Shown here piece by piece: positions 46,106 to 57,709 of a stretch of DNA of 64,000 nucleotides. The translations under genes were made by a program, and so were the position numbers. The notes under the pieces were generated by a model. The model did not search any database. It was not told the origin of the DNA and saw only the letters and a list, made by a program, of their open reading frames with translations. Location: contig CM035167.1 in the NCBI GenBank assembly GCA_020205615.1, forward strand, positions 57,123,023 through 57,187,022. Direction: 5' to 3'. Each line of letters opens with the position of its first letter. The stretch's first letter is position 1. This DNA is from Panax quinquefolius. Lineage: Eukaryota; Streptophyta; Magnoliopsida; Apiales; Araliaceae.

Positions 46106-47412
46106 TGAAGTTCAATAGGAGCCATTCGATATGAGATTTTAGAAATGGGCTTTGTACCAGGTTCAAGGTCAATAAAGAATTCAACTTCACATTTCAGAGG
46201 TAAACCGGGAAGTTCCTCAGGAAATACGTCAGGAAATTCACTAACAACAGAAATTTTATTCAAATCTGACGTGTTTTTGTTCAAATCCGTGACATGGGCT
46301 AAGAAAGCTTGATATCCGTTTTTCAATAAACGAATAGCTTTATGGCTTGATATGACAGTGATTGACTTTAGAGGTTTGGTTGCTTGAATTCGCATAACAG
46401 GTTGGTTAGGAATATGAAAACTAACAACCTTACGAAAATAATCAATTTTAGCATGATGAGTGGTTAACCAATCAATCCCTAAAATCACATCAAATACAAG
46501 TATTTTCAAAGAAATAAGATTAACAGGTAATGTGATGGTACCAACTTGGATCAAACAAGATTTATAAACAGTGGATGCAATGAAAATTTCTCCTAATGGA
46601 GTCTCCACAGATAAGTCAAAGTCTAATTTCTCCGGAGTCAAGTTTAAACGTTGAACACAAGCAGGAGAGATAAATGAATGGGTAGCACCGGTATCTAATA
46701 AGGTATAAACTTCGCAAGAATTTATGATTAGATTACCAGTGATCACCTCGTTTTGGTTCCTCGCATTTTGACCAGTCACGACAAACGCTCTTCCAGCAAC
46801 CGTTGACTCTGACTTTTCTGGGACAGCCTTTTGAGTCACCATCCCCACTGGACTTGGTTTCGCTACAGTATAATCTCGAGCGATATGTCCTTCCTTTCCA
46901 CAATTATAGCATATCTTGAACTGTTGTGGACAGTTTGGGATGATATGTCCCTCTTTTCCACATTTATAGCATACGACCGGTGGTCGTTCTCCTCCCTTAG
47001 AACCAGTTATTGTTGGTGCTGACGTCTTCACATTGTCATTGTTGAATCTCCTCTTTTTAAAATCTCCCCCTGACTCGTTTCTTCTATTTTCATGGCCACG
47101 ATTACCACCAGAGTTGTTACCTCTTTTGTCCGAATATTTTCCTCCTTCTTTGGTTTTCATTATCTGGATGATCGCCGCTTGCCGGTGATGACCGGTTGTG
47201 GTCCCTCGGTTGAACGTACTCGTTATCTCGCCTAATAATTGAGCCCCGTTGACAACATCCGAATATAAAGAAAATTTTGAGAGATAAGATATACGAATCT
47301 TGGATTTTAAACCTCTCAGAAATATCCACGTCATTCGTTCCTCATTTTCTATCAAATGAGGTGCAAACCTGGATAACTCCGTGAACTTCGCCTCGTACTT
47401 GGACACCGTCAT
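46057..47412 (-). pseudogene. gag C-terminal half, protease and RT linker of element 6 (451-codon open frame)
   Basis: Begins inside gag (MTVSKYEAKFTELSRFAPHL), so the start is not the true one. Residues about 100-130 are Gly/Asn/Arg-rich. Knuckle 1 CYKCGKEGHIIPNC is at 148-161; knuckle 2 CYNCGKEGHIARDY at 168-181 has lost its last Cys. The protease shows LLDTGATHSF near 238-247 and FDVILGIDWL about 70 residues later, with active-site Asp kept. The linker FPDVFPEELPGLP leads to the RT start, where the frame is lost (QLRGVVGHRFY). Gag and protease share one frame, as expected for a gag-pol polyprotein. Confidence 0.92.
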
Positions 47413-47959
47413 GTTGTTTTGTTCTAATCAAATAAATTCAACCTCCTTCATATGGCGAATACTTTCAGGAAAGTACTTGTCATTGAAAAGTTTCTAAAAT
47501 GTTTCCCAAGACAGGCTGAGTGCGACAAGCTGAGTACGCTTCACAAACTCCCACCAGTAGTCTGCCTCGCCACGGAACATAAAGGTGGCGAATGGAACCT
47601 TCTGTACTTCCGTGCATCCCAAGACATCGAATATCTTGGTAATTTATTTAACCCACCACTCTCGCTTTGATCGGATCCGACTTTCCAATAAATTTCGGTG
47701 GTCCCAACTCTTTTGAATCGCTTGGTCGTGATAAGTCACAAGCGTTATTATCATTTCCAACAGTTTTTTGTACACGAGTCTCCCTCGTCTGGTTTTGCAT
47801 GAATTAAAAAAAGCTTCTAAACATTCCATCGTTCATCGTCTGCTCAGTGGTGTTGTTTACAGGAGGAATATTGTCTTCCTGTTGCACGTTCTCCTGGGTG
47901 GTGATTAAAGGTGTCTCCACGGTCTCATTTACTCCACTGTTAATATTCTTAGCTGCCAT
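47413..47959 (-). pseudogene. gag: gag N-terminal half of element 6, frameshifted
   Basis: ATG at 47957-47959 opens MAAKNINSGVNETVE, then the Gln/Asn-rich start and DGMFRSF. Near 47820 the frame shifts, and the capsid-like part is spread over several frames until 47412. The same region in element 5 is nearly intact and served as guide. Confidence 0.85.
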
Positions 47960-48129
47960 TCTTAACTACCATAAAACAAGGGTTAATTAAACAAATTAAC
48001 ATATCACATATTAACCATATGCTCCGACTAACCAACAAATAAGCTTAGGTATGACACACTAGCGAATGATTACTCGTCTCTCCCCTCCTAGTTCTATTCC
48101 CCGATCTTTGCCAGAGACCATATCCCTAA

Positions 48130-48141
48130 GCTCTGACACCA
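48130..48141 (-). promoter_or_regulatory. PBS of element 6
   Basis: Reverse complement TGGTGTCAGAGC, one mismatch to the initiator tRNA-Met site. Confidence 0.88.
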
Positions 48142-49412
48142 ACTGTGACGCCCCCAAAATAGGTATACAACACCCATTCTGAGTCGTCAAATACATGGTA
48201 CAGAAATAACTACAACTTTATTAATACAACTGTCGAGCAAAATACGACAACACTTAAACTGTGAGTTTAAATACAAATATTGTCATCTAGACAATATCCA
48301 CACTCAAATAAGTCCTCATTACAATTTTTGATACACTATTTTACAAAATAGTGAGGACTACTAAAACAACTTCTAGAACCATCATTCCACACCCCGGCTA
48401 GTACTCGCTGCATTCTCGCCTCCGGAGAAGAAAAATAGAACAAAAAGGAAAAGGGTGAGCTCAACTAGCCCAGTAAAGAACATTATGACTAAGATAATAT
48501 AGAACAAATTATCGTTAGTCTTCAACATGGAAAAATCTAATAGAATACAATAGACAACTAGTTTTAAATCAATATTCGCAGCGGAAATAATAATTCATTA
48601 GAAGAGTTAAGTAGAGAATAAAATCTACTATCTTCTATATATGAATTTAAAAGTTCATCATCAATATTTTATCCCTGTAACATAAATCAATATATATCTG
48701 GAATCAAATATTCATCTTTGCACTACAGGCCAAAGATATTCACCAGTTGGTCATGTTCATCAAAACACATGTTCATCTTCAGACTACTACCAAAGATATT
48801 CATCGAAAATCATTCATCTTTGCACTCTGTGCCAATGATATTCAAGAATATCATCAATTAGACCGAGGATGATGAAAAATATTTTAAAGAAAACGAATCC
48901 AAAGTGAAGCAAAAGAACAAATATTAGGATTCAGACATGCTTTTATCCAAGTTCAATAATACTCCATAATAACCAATTTTGAAGCAAAATTCAAAAATAA
49001 AGATCAAAACATGGATACAATCAAATATAGTAACCATAATAGACATCTTGGACAAAAAGAAGAAAATTTTATTTTTCGGTGAATGGTGTCGTATCCGTGA
49101 ATAGTGTTGTATACGTGAATAGTGCCGTATACATAAATAGTAAATCCGACACAAAAAGTTTCAAATTTGATAAAAAGTTCAGACTAGTATTTCGGCATAA
49201 TTATATTGAAGAAAATAATATCATTTAAGAAGAAAACAACATCCCTTACCTCGAAAAGAATTGTACTTCTGACTGAATTTTGGATATAACGCTGAAAGAA
49301 ACTTACACCGTATAGCAACAAAGTATCAAAATACTCACAAAAATACGCTCGATATTATAGAGAGAGAAAACTTCAGATTCTGGTGTGATTTTCAATTCTA
49401 ACCTAAGCACCC

Positions 49413-49420
49413 TATTTATA
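49413..49420 (-). promoter_or_regulatory. TATA box of the T2 LTR
   Basis: TATAAATA on the minus strand, followed by GGGTGCTTAG. Conserved in position in the other T2 LTRs. Confidence 0.7.
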
Positions 49421-50553
49421 AGAAAATGCTTAGAACACCAAAGCAAAAAATTTAATAAATTATTAATATTTTAAAATAATATTCCTACGCACACCACACC
49501 AGACCAAAATCATCAGCCATCCACCCCACAAAAATAACAAAAACGTTTTTCTTAATTAAAATATTTTAAACTTTAAGAATTAATTATTTCGGAACTTCGG
49601 AACTTCAATAATTCATAATAAATAGCCCTTTTATCAGAAAAATTCGGATCTTATGTTCTTCTATAGGAAATTCAATTCTCTACAACTTTGCAGAAGAAAG
49701 TTTTTCCAAATTCCAAACAAAAATTGAGCGAAATTCACATACGGACGATTTTACAGGCTATAATCAAATTTCAGTCAAGAAATGGGTCCACCAACATGTT
49801 TAACATGTTTTAAATATTATTAGTAACAAAAATACTATTCCTCCTCATTTACTCATATATCCCACATTCATTGTAAAAATATCATCATTATTATATTATT
49901 ATAATATAATAATAAATTATTTTATCGTAAAAGATAAAATATCAATTTTCAACAATTGTCACTTTTCTAAAAATTTCTCCATTTATATCCACATAAATAA
50001 ATATTTTCCTTATCATATAAATCAATAATTAATTATTCACAAATAATATTACGTAATCACAATAATGACAACCAGCCGCTCCTCAGAAAGAGGGGCTTTC
50101 CAATAAGGATTTCTCCTTATAGGCGCCGCAATTAGGTGACCAAACCTCTCCTTAGACAGAACTTTCTAAACATTGCCAATAATGCTATCTAATAATATTA
50201 TTCAAATAATATGAATTATTGATTTGATAATGGAAAATACTGTGTAGTGATAATTATTAAAACAACAATAATATAAAATATCAACGTAGCAATTATTGAA
50301 TCAATAAAATAAAATATTGAACAAGAATTATCGTGTAACAATTATTGAGTAGTGCCTTCACGTAAGAATCAATAATTGGTGCAATATCGCGTGTGCATCT
50401 TGGCAAAAACGCCAGACATCGTGTTTTAACCACCGGTATTCCAACAAGAGATAATCTGTAATAACTACGTCGTTATTTATAAACTTATACTTGTCGTTTT
50501 CTTCATCCAAACGCTTTCCGTTATGGGGCCCACAAAAGACTGCGCCGTCGTAT

Positions 50554-50599
50554 GAATATTCCCCGACAGGAAGAATATTCCACGACCAAACGAATATTC
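50554..50599 (-). promoter_or_regulatory. Three GAATATTC palindromes 19 bp apart
   Basis: Sites at 50554-50561, 50573-50580 and 50592-50599, then GAATATTT at 50612. Each fits the plant P1BS consensus GNATATNC bound by PHR1-type factors. Comparable sets are in all T2-type LTRs of the window. Confidence 0.65.
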
Positions 50600-50753
50600 C
50601 CCGACAACAATGAATATTTTATAACCACTTGCTTATTTAAAATATTTGCGCATTTTACCCATAACTAACCACATTAATCAATTCAACCCTTACTATTTCA
50701 AAATAATAAATAGAGGAAATTTAATTTTATTTATAAAAAGTTGGGGTCTTACA

Positions 50754-50867
50754 ACATCATACCATAGTGGGCTGACGATCTTATGATCACATCCAACACC
50801 AGGTTCAATTGCATTGATGACTTCCTCGTTTGTCAAATCAGTATCATATTTAGTGATGCCTTAATGA
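50754..50867 (-). other. Exon-like fragment interrupted by element 6
   Basis: The minus strand has a pyrimidine-rich run ending in AG, then 36 open codons (including KYDTDLTNEEV and GVGCDHKIVSPLWYD). Leaving out element 6 and one duplicate of its target, the frame goes on for two codons into 40701 and below and ends in TGA. The codon content looks more like a gene than like the AT-rich surroundings. I do not recognise the protein. It may be a host exon caught in the T3 internal region, or chance. Confidence 0.3.
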
Positions 50868-52321
50868 CTACGAAAAAAATATTTATATTTTGATATTTTT
50901 AAATTATTTTTGTCTAGCTGAAACAATTAGCAGACATACGAATAACAGTATTGTTTTTAAAACTCATTGGTTCCATCGTTTAATCCAATGTTTTTTTCAA
51001 GAAAAATAGAAGTGCAAACATCAGCATGAAGTCAATAAATTTCGAAAATCTAACAAAGCTAGAAAATTTTGAATATCTAATTTCCACCATCAATTTCAAT
51101 CTTTACTAATTCTTTTTATTTCTAGCACCACCAATGCTTTTATACTAAATATTCTTGTATTTCAACTTACAATCTTCCTATACCCCCAGTATAGTTCATC
51201 AAACTTACTATACATTGGAAGTTCAAGAACTTGCCACAATAATATGAGTTTAAGAACGTATCCTAGTCTAACCATAGGCGTCCATTTGCTGAGGGGTTCA
51301 AAACATACCATATTATTATGAGTCACAAACTTACCATATGCATTACCTTTAAGAACCGTACCTAATCTTAATATCGTCTATCCTAACTTTAAAAGCCTCT
51401 AACTATCAAATATAAACATGAGAAAAGAATCACCTTTCCACCACATATATATTGATAGCGCGACACTGACATTCCAATGATTATCAATGTGATAAACCAA
51501 GTACATGCACAAAATCTTTGCCCATATAAAGGTTTGTATAACTTAGTCACCATATGAGTCCTCAATTGAAATCCCACCTAACATTACCTTACTCTTAACT
51601 TATTCTTAACTTGTCCTTAACTTGCTTAATACGAATTCCTCGTATCACATTATCTATAACTCCTCGTGAGTTTATCTCGTATTATATAATAGTACATTAT
51701 CTTCATAGCATCAAGCTATAATTATTCAAACATTACAGACCACCTTTCTTTTATAACTTAAACAGATCATGTCATTATCTTATTCTATAATTGTCTCCCT
51801 TAAAAGTCTTTTCTTAACTCGTGATCGTTTTGTTTTATGATCCTCTTTCTTTCTTTTTTCATCATTTACAATCTCATTAATGCTTTTAATCATACATACT
51901 TTGTCTATTCATCATTATTCGTTATCTTGGCTATTTGAGTTAGGTTACTCCCATTTCTTATCTTTATATACCCATCAAGATTCTTCTTTGAATTTTCTTG
52001 TTTATATAACAATTCTTCCTTTAAGAACTTCTAACTTCATTTACATTGCTCAACATTTCATTTGAGTTCCACATTTTCATCATACATATCCATTTCTATA
52101 CTTGATACACATCAAGTCTCTAATAGTTTCAATATGGTACGCTGAGTGGTTTCCCACAAACAACCAACAAACTAGGTTCCGAGTTACTAGTTCATATATA
52201 TCTCCGCTCTATGAAAGAATCGTTTAGCCCAGATACCATACACCAACTATTTAAGAGTACGATTGTACCATACTTAAATATAAATTTTTATTCTTAACTT
52301 TTTTATCATTCTCTTCTTATA
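50868..52321 (-). other. T3 internal region, 5' side, no recognisable gene
   Basis: AT-rich sequence, pyrimidine-rich on the plus strand near 51780-52060. No ORF longer than about 65 codons and no known domain. From 52322 it matches 28102 onwards. Confidence 0.6.
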
Positions 52322-52569
52322 GACATTGTCTAATTATTATCACCTTACATCCTTATTATTGAAGTTGGGTAACCCCGCATTCATATTCCTTATAACTCTG
52401 CGAGATTCTTCTTTGAATCCTCTCACGCATGTTTTAATCCCATCTTTATAAATTTCTTAAATTACTTCTTATTGTTCAGACTCTATCTAAACTTATTCTT
52501 TCATTATCTTCACCTTTTTTCTCTAAGGTTATAGCCTAAGGTACTCCTACCTAAGGTTTATAACCTAAA

Positions 52570-52581
52570 GCTCTGATACCA
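52570..52581 (-). promoter_or_regulatory. PBS of the T3 element
   Basis: Reverse complement TGGTATCAGAGC, two bases from the LTR start at 52584. Confidence 0.88.
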
Positions 52582-52583
52582 AC

Positions 52584-53167
52584 TATAACGACCCCAAAAT
52601 TAATACAATTCAATTATCGACTTTGGTCGTTTACATCATTATTCAATGTTAAACTTCATAAAATGCGGAATAATTTAAACTTTTATATCTTCTTACTTTA
52701 ATTCCCTGAATCAAAACCTATATCATCTACATGTCTTTGAATCATATATACTCCATGATTCACTTTATCAAAGTTAGTATATATTACTTATATATCAAAT
52801 CGATATCCTTTATACAACGGACAACTCAAACTTTAACTTTACAACTGAACATAAAATATACATAATAAAACATTGAGTACATCTCATGAACCTTAATCAT
52901 TGTTTAAAGAAATAACAACTCTAGCTAAAATAATAATCTTCGTGTATTACATCTGATTCATGTCTTTCAAGTACCACATAGTGTTACATTCAATCTTTAA
53001 CCTGCAAAAAATGGTTATTTGCAAGGTTGAGCTCTACAGCCCAGCAAATCTAACAGTTTTCATGCATCATGTAGCACATAATAACATGCTTATCATACAT
53101 CTCATAAACATTGGACTAACATAACATACATGCTTTAGTTCATATAACAAGTATAGAGATTGAGTTC
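52584..53167 (-). repeat. Partial T3 LTR, cut by element 8
   Basis: Starts TATAACGACC (TG to TA) and matches 28364-28970 except for a 24-bp gap after GGTCGT and minor changes. It stops at GAGTTC where the Sirevirus-like element begins. The expected continuation (TTTACTCAATC) does not reappear in the window. Confidence 0.85.
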
Positions 53168-53917
53168 TGTCAGGAATAAACATGTGAATGATATTCCTAT
53201 TTAATATATGATTTGATTATGATATATATGTGAATGAATATGCAAGTATGCTTGCATTAAGAAAAAGTCAGAAAGTCCTTTGATAGATAATAGAAATATA
53301 TGTACAAGGACTTAGAATGAATTAATCAAATATGTTAGGTTGATCCTACATAAGCAAAACAACTTTGTAAAGTCCTTAAAAAGAAATGATGTACAAGGAC
53401 TATAAATATAGAAAGATCAAGCTTGTTAGGTTGATCTTATGATGTAATAGATAGGCTTGTCTGATCGTCGAAACCTTTGCACTGTAAGTTGTAATCGCCA
53501 GAGAGTCAAGGTTAACTCGAGAGCTATCGAGGCAGAATAGGAGTATGCAAGATAGTAGATCTCGGAGTTCGTAGACTGCCAAGGGAAACGAAAAAGGACC
53601 GTAGTGTGTCGAGTAGAGCTTCCTCGGGATCATAGTGTGCTGAGGAAGTCATGTTCAGAATCGTAGAGACAGCCTACCTACGAACAGACCGATCATCTGC
53701 CAAAGCCAAGACAGAAACGTGGACTACACTCAGAGTCATAGAGTCTACTGATACCGAAGCCAAGTCAAGGATCGTAGATCACATTCTGAGTTCGTAGAGT
53801 CTATTGATTACATGCAGAGATCGTAGAGTGTCAAGATCTGATCTCAGGATCGTAGTGTCTGCACCAGCCGAAGCTGAATCGTAGAGTGCAGAACTACGAC
53901 CTCAACAGAAGTGCTCA
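53168..53917 (+). repeat. 5' LTR fragment of element 8 (U3 part)
   Basis: Closely similar to 55245-55997. It contains many copies of TCGTAGAG or TCGTAGTG (for example near 53664, 53787, 53820, 53878). No TATA box and no PBS on its right. Confidence 0.8.
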
Positions 53918-53962
53918 GGAGATGGAAGCTATCTCAGCTGGTGCTTCTCTCACTTCCCAAGC

Positions 53963-55012
53963 TTGGAGTTAGTGGCTCAGAACTTCCCAAGGGTGAAGAA
54001 GTTTGCAACCAAAACAATCAAAGAACAGCCCCACTTCAAGGTCTATCGTCATGCTAAAAATTTCTATATCCCCTACGATCGTAGAGTGGACTCTGAAGGA
54101 CGAAGAGTCATGACCAAGGAGCTGATCGTAGAGTCTATTTACTCTACTGCTGATGATGTTCAAGCCCAAAACCAGAAGCCTTCTTATGCTCAAGCACTAC
54201 TATCTAACATTCCCTCATCCTCACACAGTGATTGGAACTCAACGATCATTCAGATTCTTCAAACTTTCAAAAATTTATCTAAGGATGAAAATCGTAGAGT
54301 CCAAACTGATGCTCAACCAGCTGCTTCCCAACAAAAGGATCAAACTACTTTGGAGCAAGAACTACAAAAGAGTTCTGATGATCTAAGCGAGAAAATATCT
54401 CTGCTCATTGAAGAATCCCAAAAGCTGACAGTAGCAGGAGATAGTTCCTTCCAGCACAAGCTTCAAGCTACTATGGCTGATGTATCTCTCAAACTCCAAG
54501 AGAGAGATAACATCTATCAGAAGGCCATACAAGATCATAAGGCAGATGCTCTATGAATTCAGAAGACCAATGAAGAGCAGATCCAAGCCCTGTCTGACAA
54601 GATTGACGACCTGAAATAGTCTTTCTCAGTGCAACTTGAGTTAGGCCAGCAGGAACTCAAGTTTGAAGTTGCCAACTCCTCATACCTAATGGAGCAGCTT
54701 ATGTCCAACATGGAGAAGCTCTCTCAAATGATTGATGACAAAAAGGGGGAGAAAAAGAAGCATAGAAAGAGGAAGAGCAAGAAGAGCAAGAGGCACTCAA
54801 AGAAGAGCAGAGGGATAGAAGAAAAGAAATCAAATAAGACATCATCTGCAGAAAGAGTATCATCATTTGAGGGGGAGCCAAAAGATGATGATCCCATGAT
54901 CGCAGAGTCTGAGGGGGAGCATGATCAGAAAGAAGCTGAAGGGGAGATAGGCAAAGACAGAAGGTCATCATCCCAGGGGGAGCAAGAGAAAGAAGAAAAA
55001 TCAGATGAGTAG
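53963..55012 (+). pseudogene. Coiled-coil, Lys/Glu-rich ORF before the purine tract (two stops)
   Basis: One frame of 350 codons, broken by TGA at 54554 and TAG near 54615. It shows a globular-looking start (ELVAQNFPRVKKFA, HAKNFYIPYDRRVDSEG), a Ser/Gln-rich middle, a long helix-forming stretch with heptad leucines (about residues 115-270), then a Lys/Arg/Ser-rich block (KKKHRKRKSKKSKRHSKKS) and an acidic tail. No start ATG in frame: an ATG at 53922 lies in another frame, suggesting a frameshift near 53962. Its place between pol and PPT is that of the third ORF of some Sireviruses, but I see no membrane segment and do not call it an envelope gene. Confidence 0.6.
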
Positions 55013-55230
55013 CTGATCAGCAAACATCCTGGAAACATACATGGAGCCAAGGAGGTACATCTCTAACCTGTTAGGTATGTTCTAGATCCAGGATGTAGAA
55101 TGTCTGAATATATAAATTGCCATATCAATATAAATGACATTCATGATTATTTGTTTTAGAAATACAGCTGCTCACTGTATATAAGATTCATTCATAACAT
55201 GCATAAGCACTTAATGTTTTTGTCATAATC

Positions 55231-55244
55231 AAATAGGGGGAGAT
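55231..55244 (+). promoter_or_regulatory. Polypurine tract of element 8
   Basis: AAATAGGGGGAGAT directly before the second LTR; Sirevirus-like. Confidence 0.82.
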
Positions 55245-57709
55245 TATCAGGAATAAACATGTGAATGATATTCCTATTTAATATATGATTTGATTATGAT
55301 ATATATGTGAATGAATATGCAAGTATGCTTGCATTAAGAAAAGCTGTAAAGTCCTTTGATAGATAATAGAAATATATGTACAAGGACTTAGAATGAATTG
55401 ATCAAATATGTTAGGTTGGTCCTACATAAGCAAAATAGCTTTGTAAAGTCCTTAAAAAGAAATGATGTACAAGGACTATAAATATAGAAAGATCAAGCTT
55501 GTTAGGTTGATCTTATGATGTAATAGATAGGCTTGTCTGATCGTCGAGCACTGCACCAGAAGTCGTAGTCTGCCAAGAGAGTCAAGGTTAACTCGAGAGC
55601 TATCGAGGCAGAATAGGAGTATACATGCTAATAGATCTCGGAGTTCGTAGACTACCAGGGGAAATGAAGAAGGACCGTAGTGTATCGAGTAGAGCTTCCT
55701 CGGGATCGTAGTGTGCTGAGGAAGTCATGTTTAGAATCGTAGAGACAGTCTATCTACGAACAGACCGATCATCTGCCGAAGCCAAGACAGAAACGTGGAC
55801 TACACTCAGAGTCATAGAGTCTACTGATACCGAAGCCAAGTCAAGGATCGTAGATCACATTCTGAGTTCGTAGAGTCTATTGATTACATGCAGAGATCGT
55901 AGAGTGTCAAGAATCGATCTCGGGATCGTGAGTGTGCGCACCGACCCAAAGTGAATCGTGAGAGAGTGCGTAATCACGACCTCAACAGAAGTGCTCACAA
56001 TGCCAAAGCAGAATCGTAGAGCATATATGGTTCTCAACAAATGAGCACTCCCAGATTATCTAAAGGAATGAAGCCTCTGGTTGGCACTGCAAAGATGCAT
56101 TCCACCTTAAGGGAACCAGAGAACACTCAACGAATGGCAAGCAGGCTAGCAGAAGATCTAAGCACCAACCCAATCAGCATCAAGACTGAGTTGTAAGGCC
56201 ATTCATGATGAAGTCTTCCATGAGGAGATCCAAAGAAGACTTCAGAAGCTGACTAAAGAAAGTCAGCAAATGCAGTAGCTATCAAGTGAACAGAAGACAA
56301 CAATCTTGGAAGCAACCAAGATCGTAGAGTTTGCCAAACAAAGAAAGAACTGATGGAAGGTGAACCGAGATACTGGTCAGCCTCTGAAGAACAAGGCTAA
56401 AGTGATTAAGTGCAGGGTCAGTTCATTGATGATAAGTGAACGGGAGATCACAAGGAGAAAGAAAGTTGGACGCGCCATAAATCTGAAGTGTCTTGATATT
56501 CAGAAAGGGACCAGAGCAAGGAATTAGGCCATCAGTCTCTGAGAACAGTCAAAGAAAACAGAAGTATTGAAGCACTGCACAATAGAAGGAAGAGGTTTTC
56601 TACATTGAAGATCCAATCAACACTCTTCAAGATCGTAGTGTTAACTCTACCAGTCAATGAGCAACACTCAACAAGACACTACGATCAGTCCCTCGAAGAC
56701 GTGCATCAGAATTTTAGAGTTCGAATAGCTGAAGACTGAAGCATTGGCAAAGGTTCAATCTGAAGGGTAATATTCGGACAAGTGCTTATTGAGAGCATCG
56801 ATGCAATAGGACAACCTCTGATCGAGAAATCAGAAAGAGGTAATAAAGTCTTTGACCTGCCCAAGACATTAAAGTGATACATCTGATAGGGCATGTGAAA
56901 TAGTAGACTGCAGCATTAGAAAAAGTATGACATATCACATCAAGCAATCTACCTCAAGCAACTCGAGATCTGTGAAGATATTTGAATAGCCTTCAACGGT
57001 TACTTTCCAACGGAAGGATTGGAAAGGAGTATAAATGAGAAAGAGCTTCAAAGATCAAAGGTTGCTGGAGTTATCGATTTTGGAGAGAAGGTGGACTGAT
57101 CTAAACCATGTGAGATAGTGAGTCCGAAGGCTCACTCTACGATCCACCAAGAACACTCAGAGACATGCAAAGAAAGAAGTAGAAGTGAGAGTTCTACAAT
57201 GTAGAAGTGAGAGTTCTACTACTTAAAGAGCGTTCTGAACTGTCGAGAGAAAGAAGAGCATCATGTCATCTTGATGTCCATCATGGGAAGACTCTAAGTA
57301 CAATAGAGAAGAGCCTACAGTTATCTTAGCATGTCCATCATGAGAAGGCATTAAGTAGCAAGAAGGGAGATCACAAATGTCATCTTGGTGTCAAGCATGA
57401 GAAAGCTTCTAAGTACCTAACAGAAGAGTTTACAGTCATCTTAGAAGCCTATCATGTGCAGCCATCAAGTACCAAGGAGAAGGATCTTCAAGACAGTTCA
57501 TCAAGGGGACATCTGAAGTGGTTGAGCAACTGAAGAAGCTGAGCATCATGCAACACTCATCTGCACTTCAAGGATGATCAAGCCAAGCTGGTAAGTATAG
57601 AAGATGTTCAGAGCATGAAGACATCTTAGCAACTCAGCACCAACTCCAACAATAATAAACAAACAACTCAACAAAGCCAGGGCCTGAGGGGTCCTTGTCC
57701 GAAGGGACT
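55245..57709 (+). repeat. 3' LTR of element 8 (probable extent)
   Basis: The first 750 bp match the 5' fragment. Beyond it lie a CAACGGTTAC/CCAACGG promoter-like block, a TATA box (TATAAATG, 57030-57037), a 23-bp double repeat with inverted ends GTAGAA/TTCTAC (57179-57222) and four 57-bp repeats (57266-57492). The stretch is read as LTR because a TATA box so far downstream fits U3-R. The end could lie earlier. No gene. Confidence 0.6.
57266..57492 (+). repeat. Four degenerate 57-bp tandem repeats
   Basis: Units start at about 57266, 57322, 57380 and 57436. They share (T)CATCTT, a CATCATG/AGCATGAGAA core, and TCTAAGTA or its variant. Confidence 0.8.

Larger units (their letters stand above)
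40702..50753 (-). mobile_element. Element 6: most complete T2 Tekay element, minus strand
   Basis: It has 3' LTR 40702-43302, internal 43303-48143, 5' LTR 48144-50753, PBS and purine tract, flanked by a near-perfect 5-bp duplication. All domains gag-PR-RT-RH-IN-chromodomain are present in order. Stops and frameshifts are few compared with the other copies, suggesting a younger insertion. It lies in the internal region of the T3 element, next to an exon-like fragment. Confidence 0.93.
48144..50753 (-). repeat. 5' LTR of element 6 (2610 bp)
   Basis: Plus-strand TGTGACGCCCCC to GGGGTCTTACA. From its 5' end on the element strand it contains GAATATTC palindromes at 50592, 50573 and 50554, the two-hairpin box (about 50136-50075, with some decay), a TATA site at 49413-49420, four 18-bp repeats (49079-49147) and the hairpin array (48850-48711). 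The predicted transcript leader from the TATA site to gag is about 1.4 kb. No gene. Confidence 0.92.
53168..57709 (+). mobile_element. Element 8: Sirevirus-like Ty1/copia element, internally deleted
   Basis: Direct repeats begin at 53168 (TGTCAGGAATAAACATG) and 55245 (TATCAGGAATAAACATG). The second follows TTTTTGTCATAATC and AAATAGGGGGAGATTA, the purine-tract context typical of Sireviruses. The first repeat is similar only up to about 53917, after which an ORF region follows with no PBS, gag or pol. A deletion from U3 to the region downstream of pol would explain this. The right end is not clear; a T4 LTR starts at 57710. Confidence 0.75.

Noticed and set aside
54629..55012. Envelope gene in element 8
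   Set aside because: No signal peptide or membrane segment visible; only position and coiled coil would support it.
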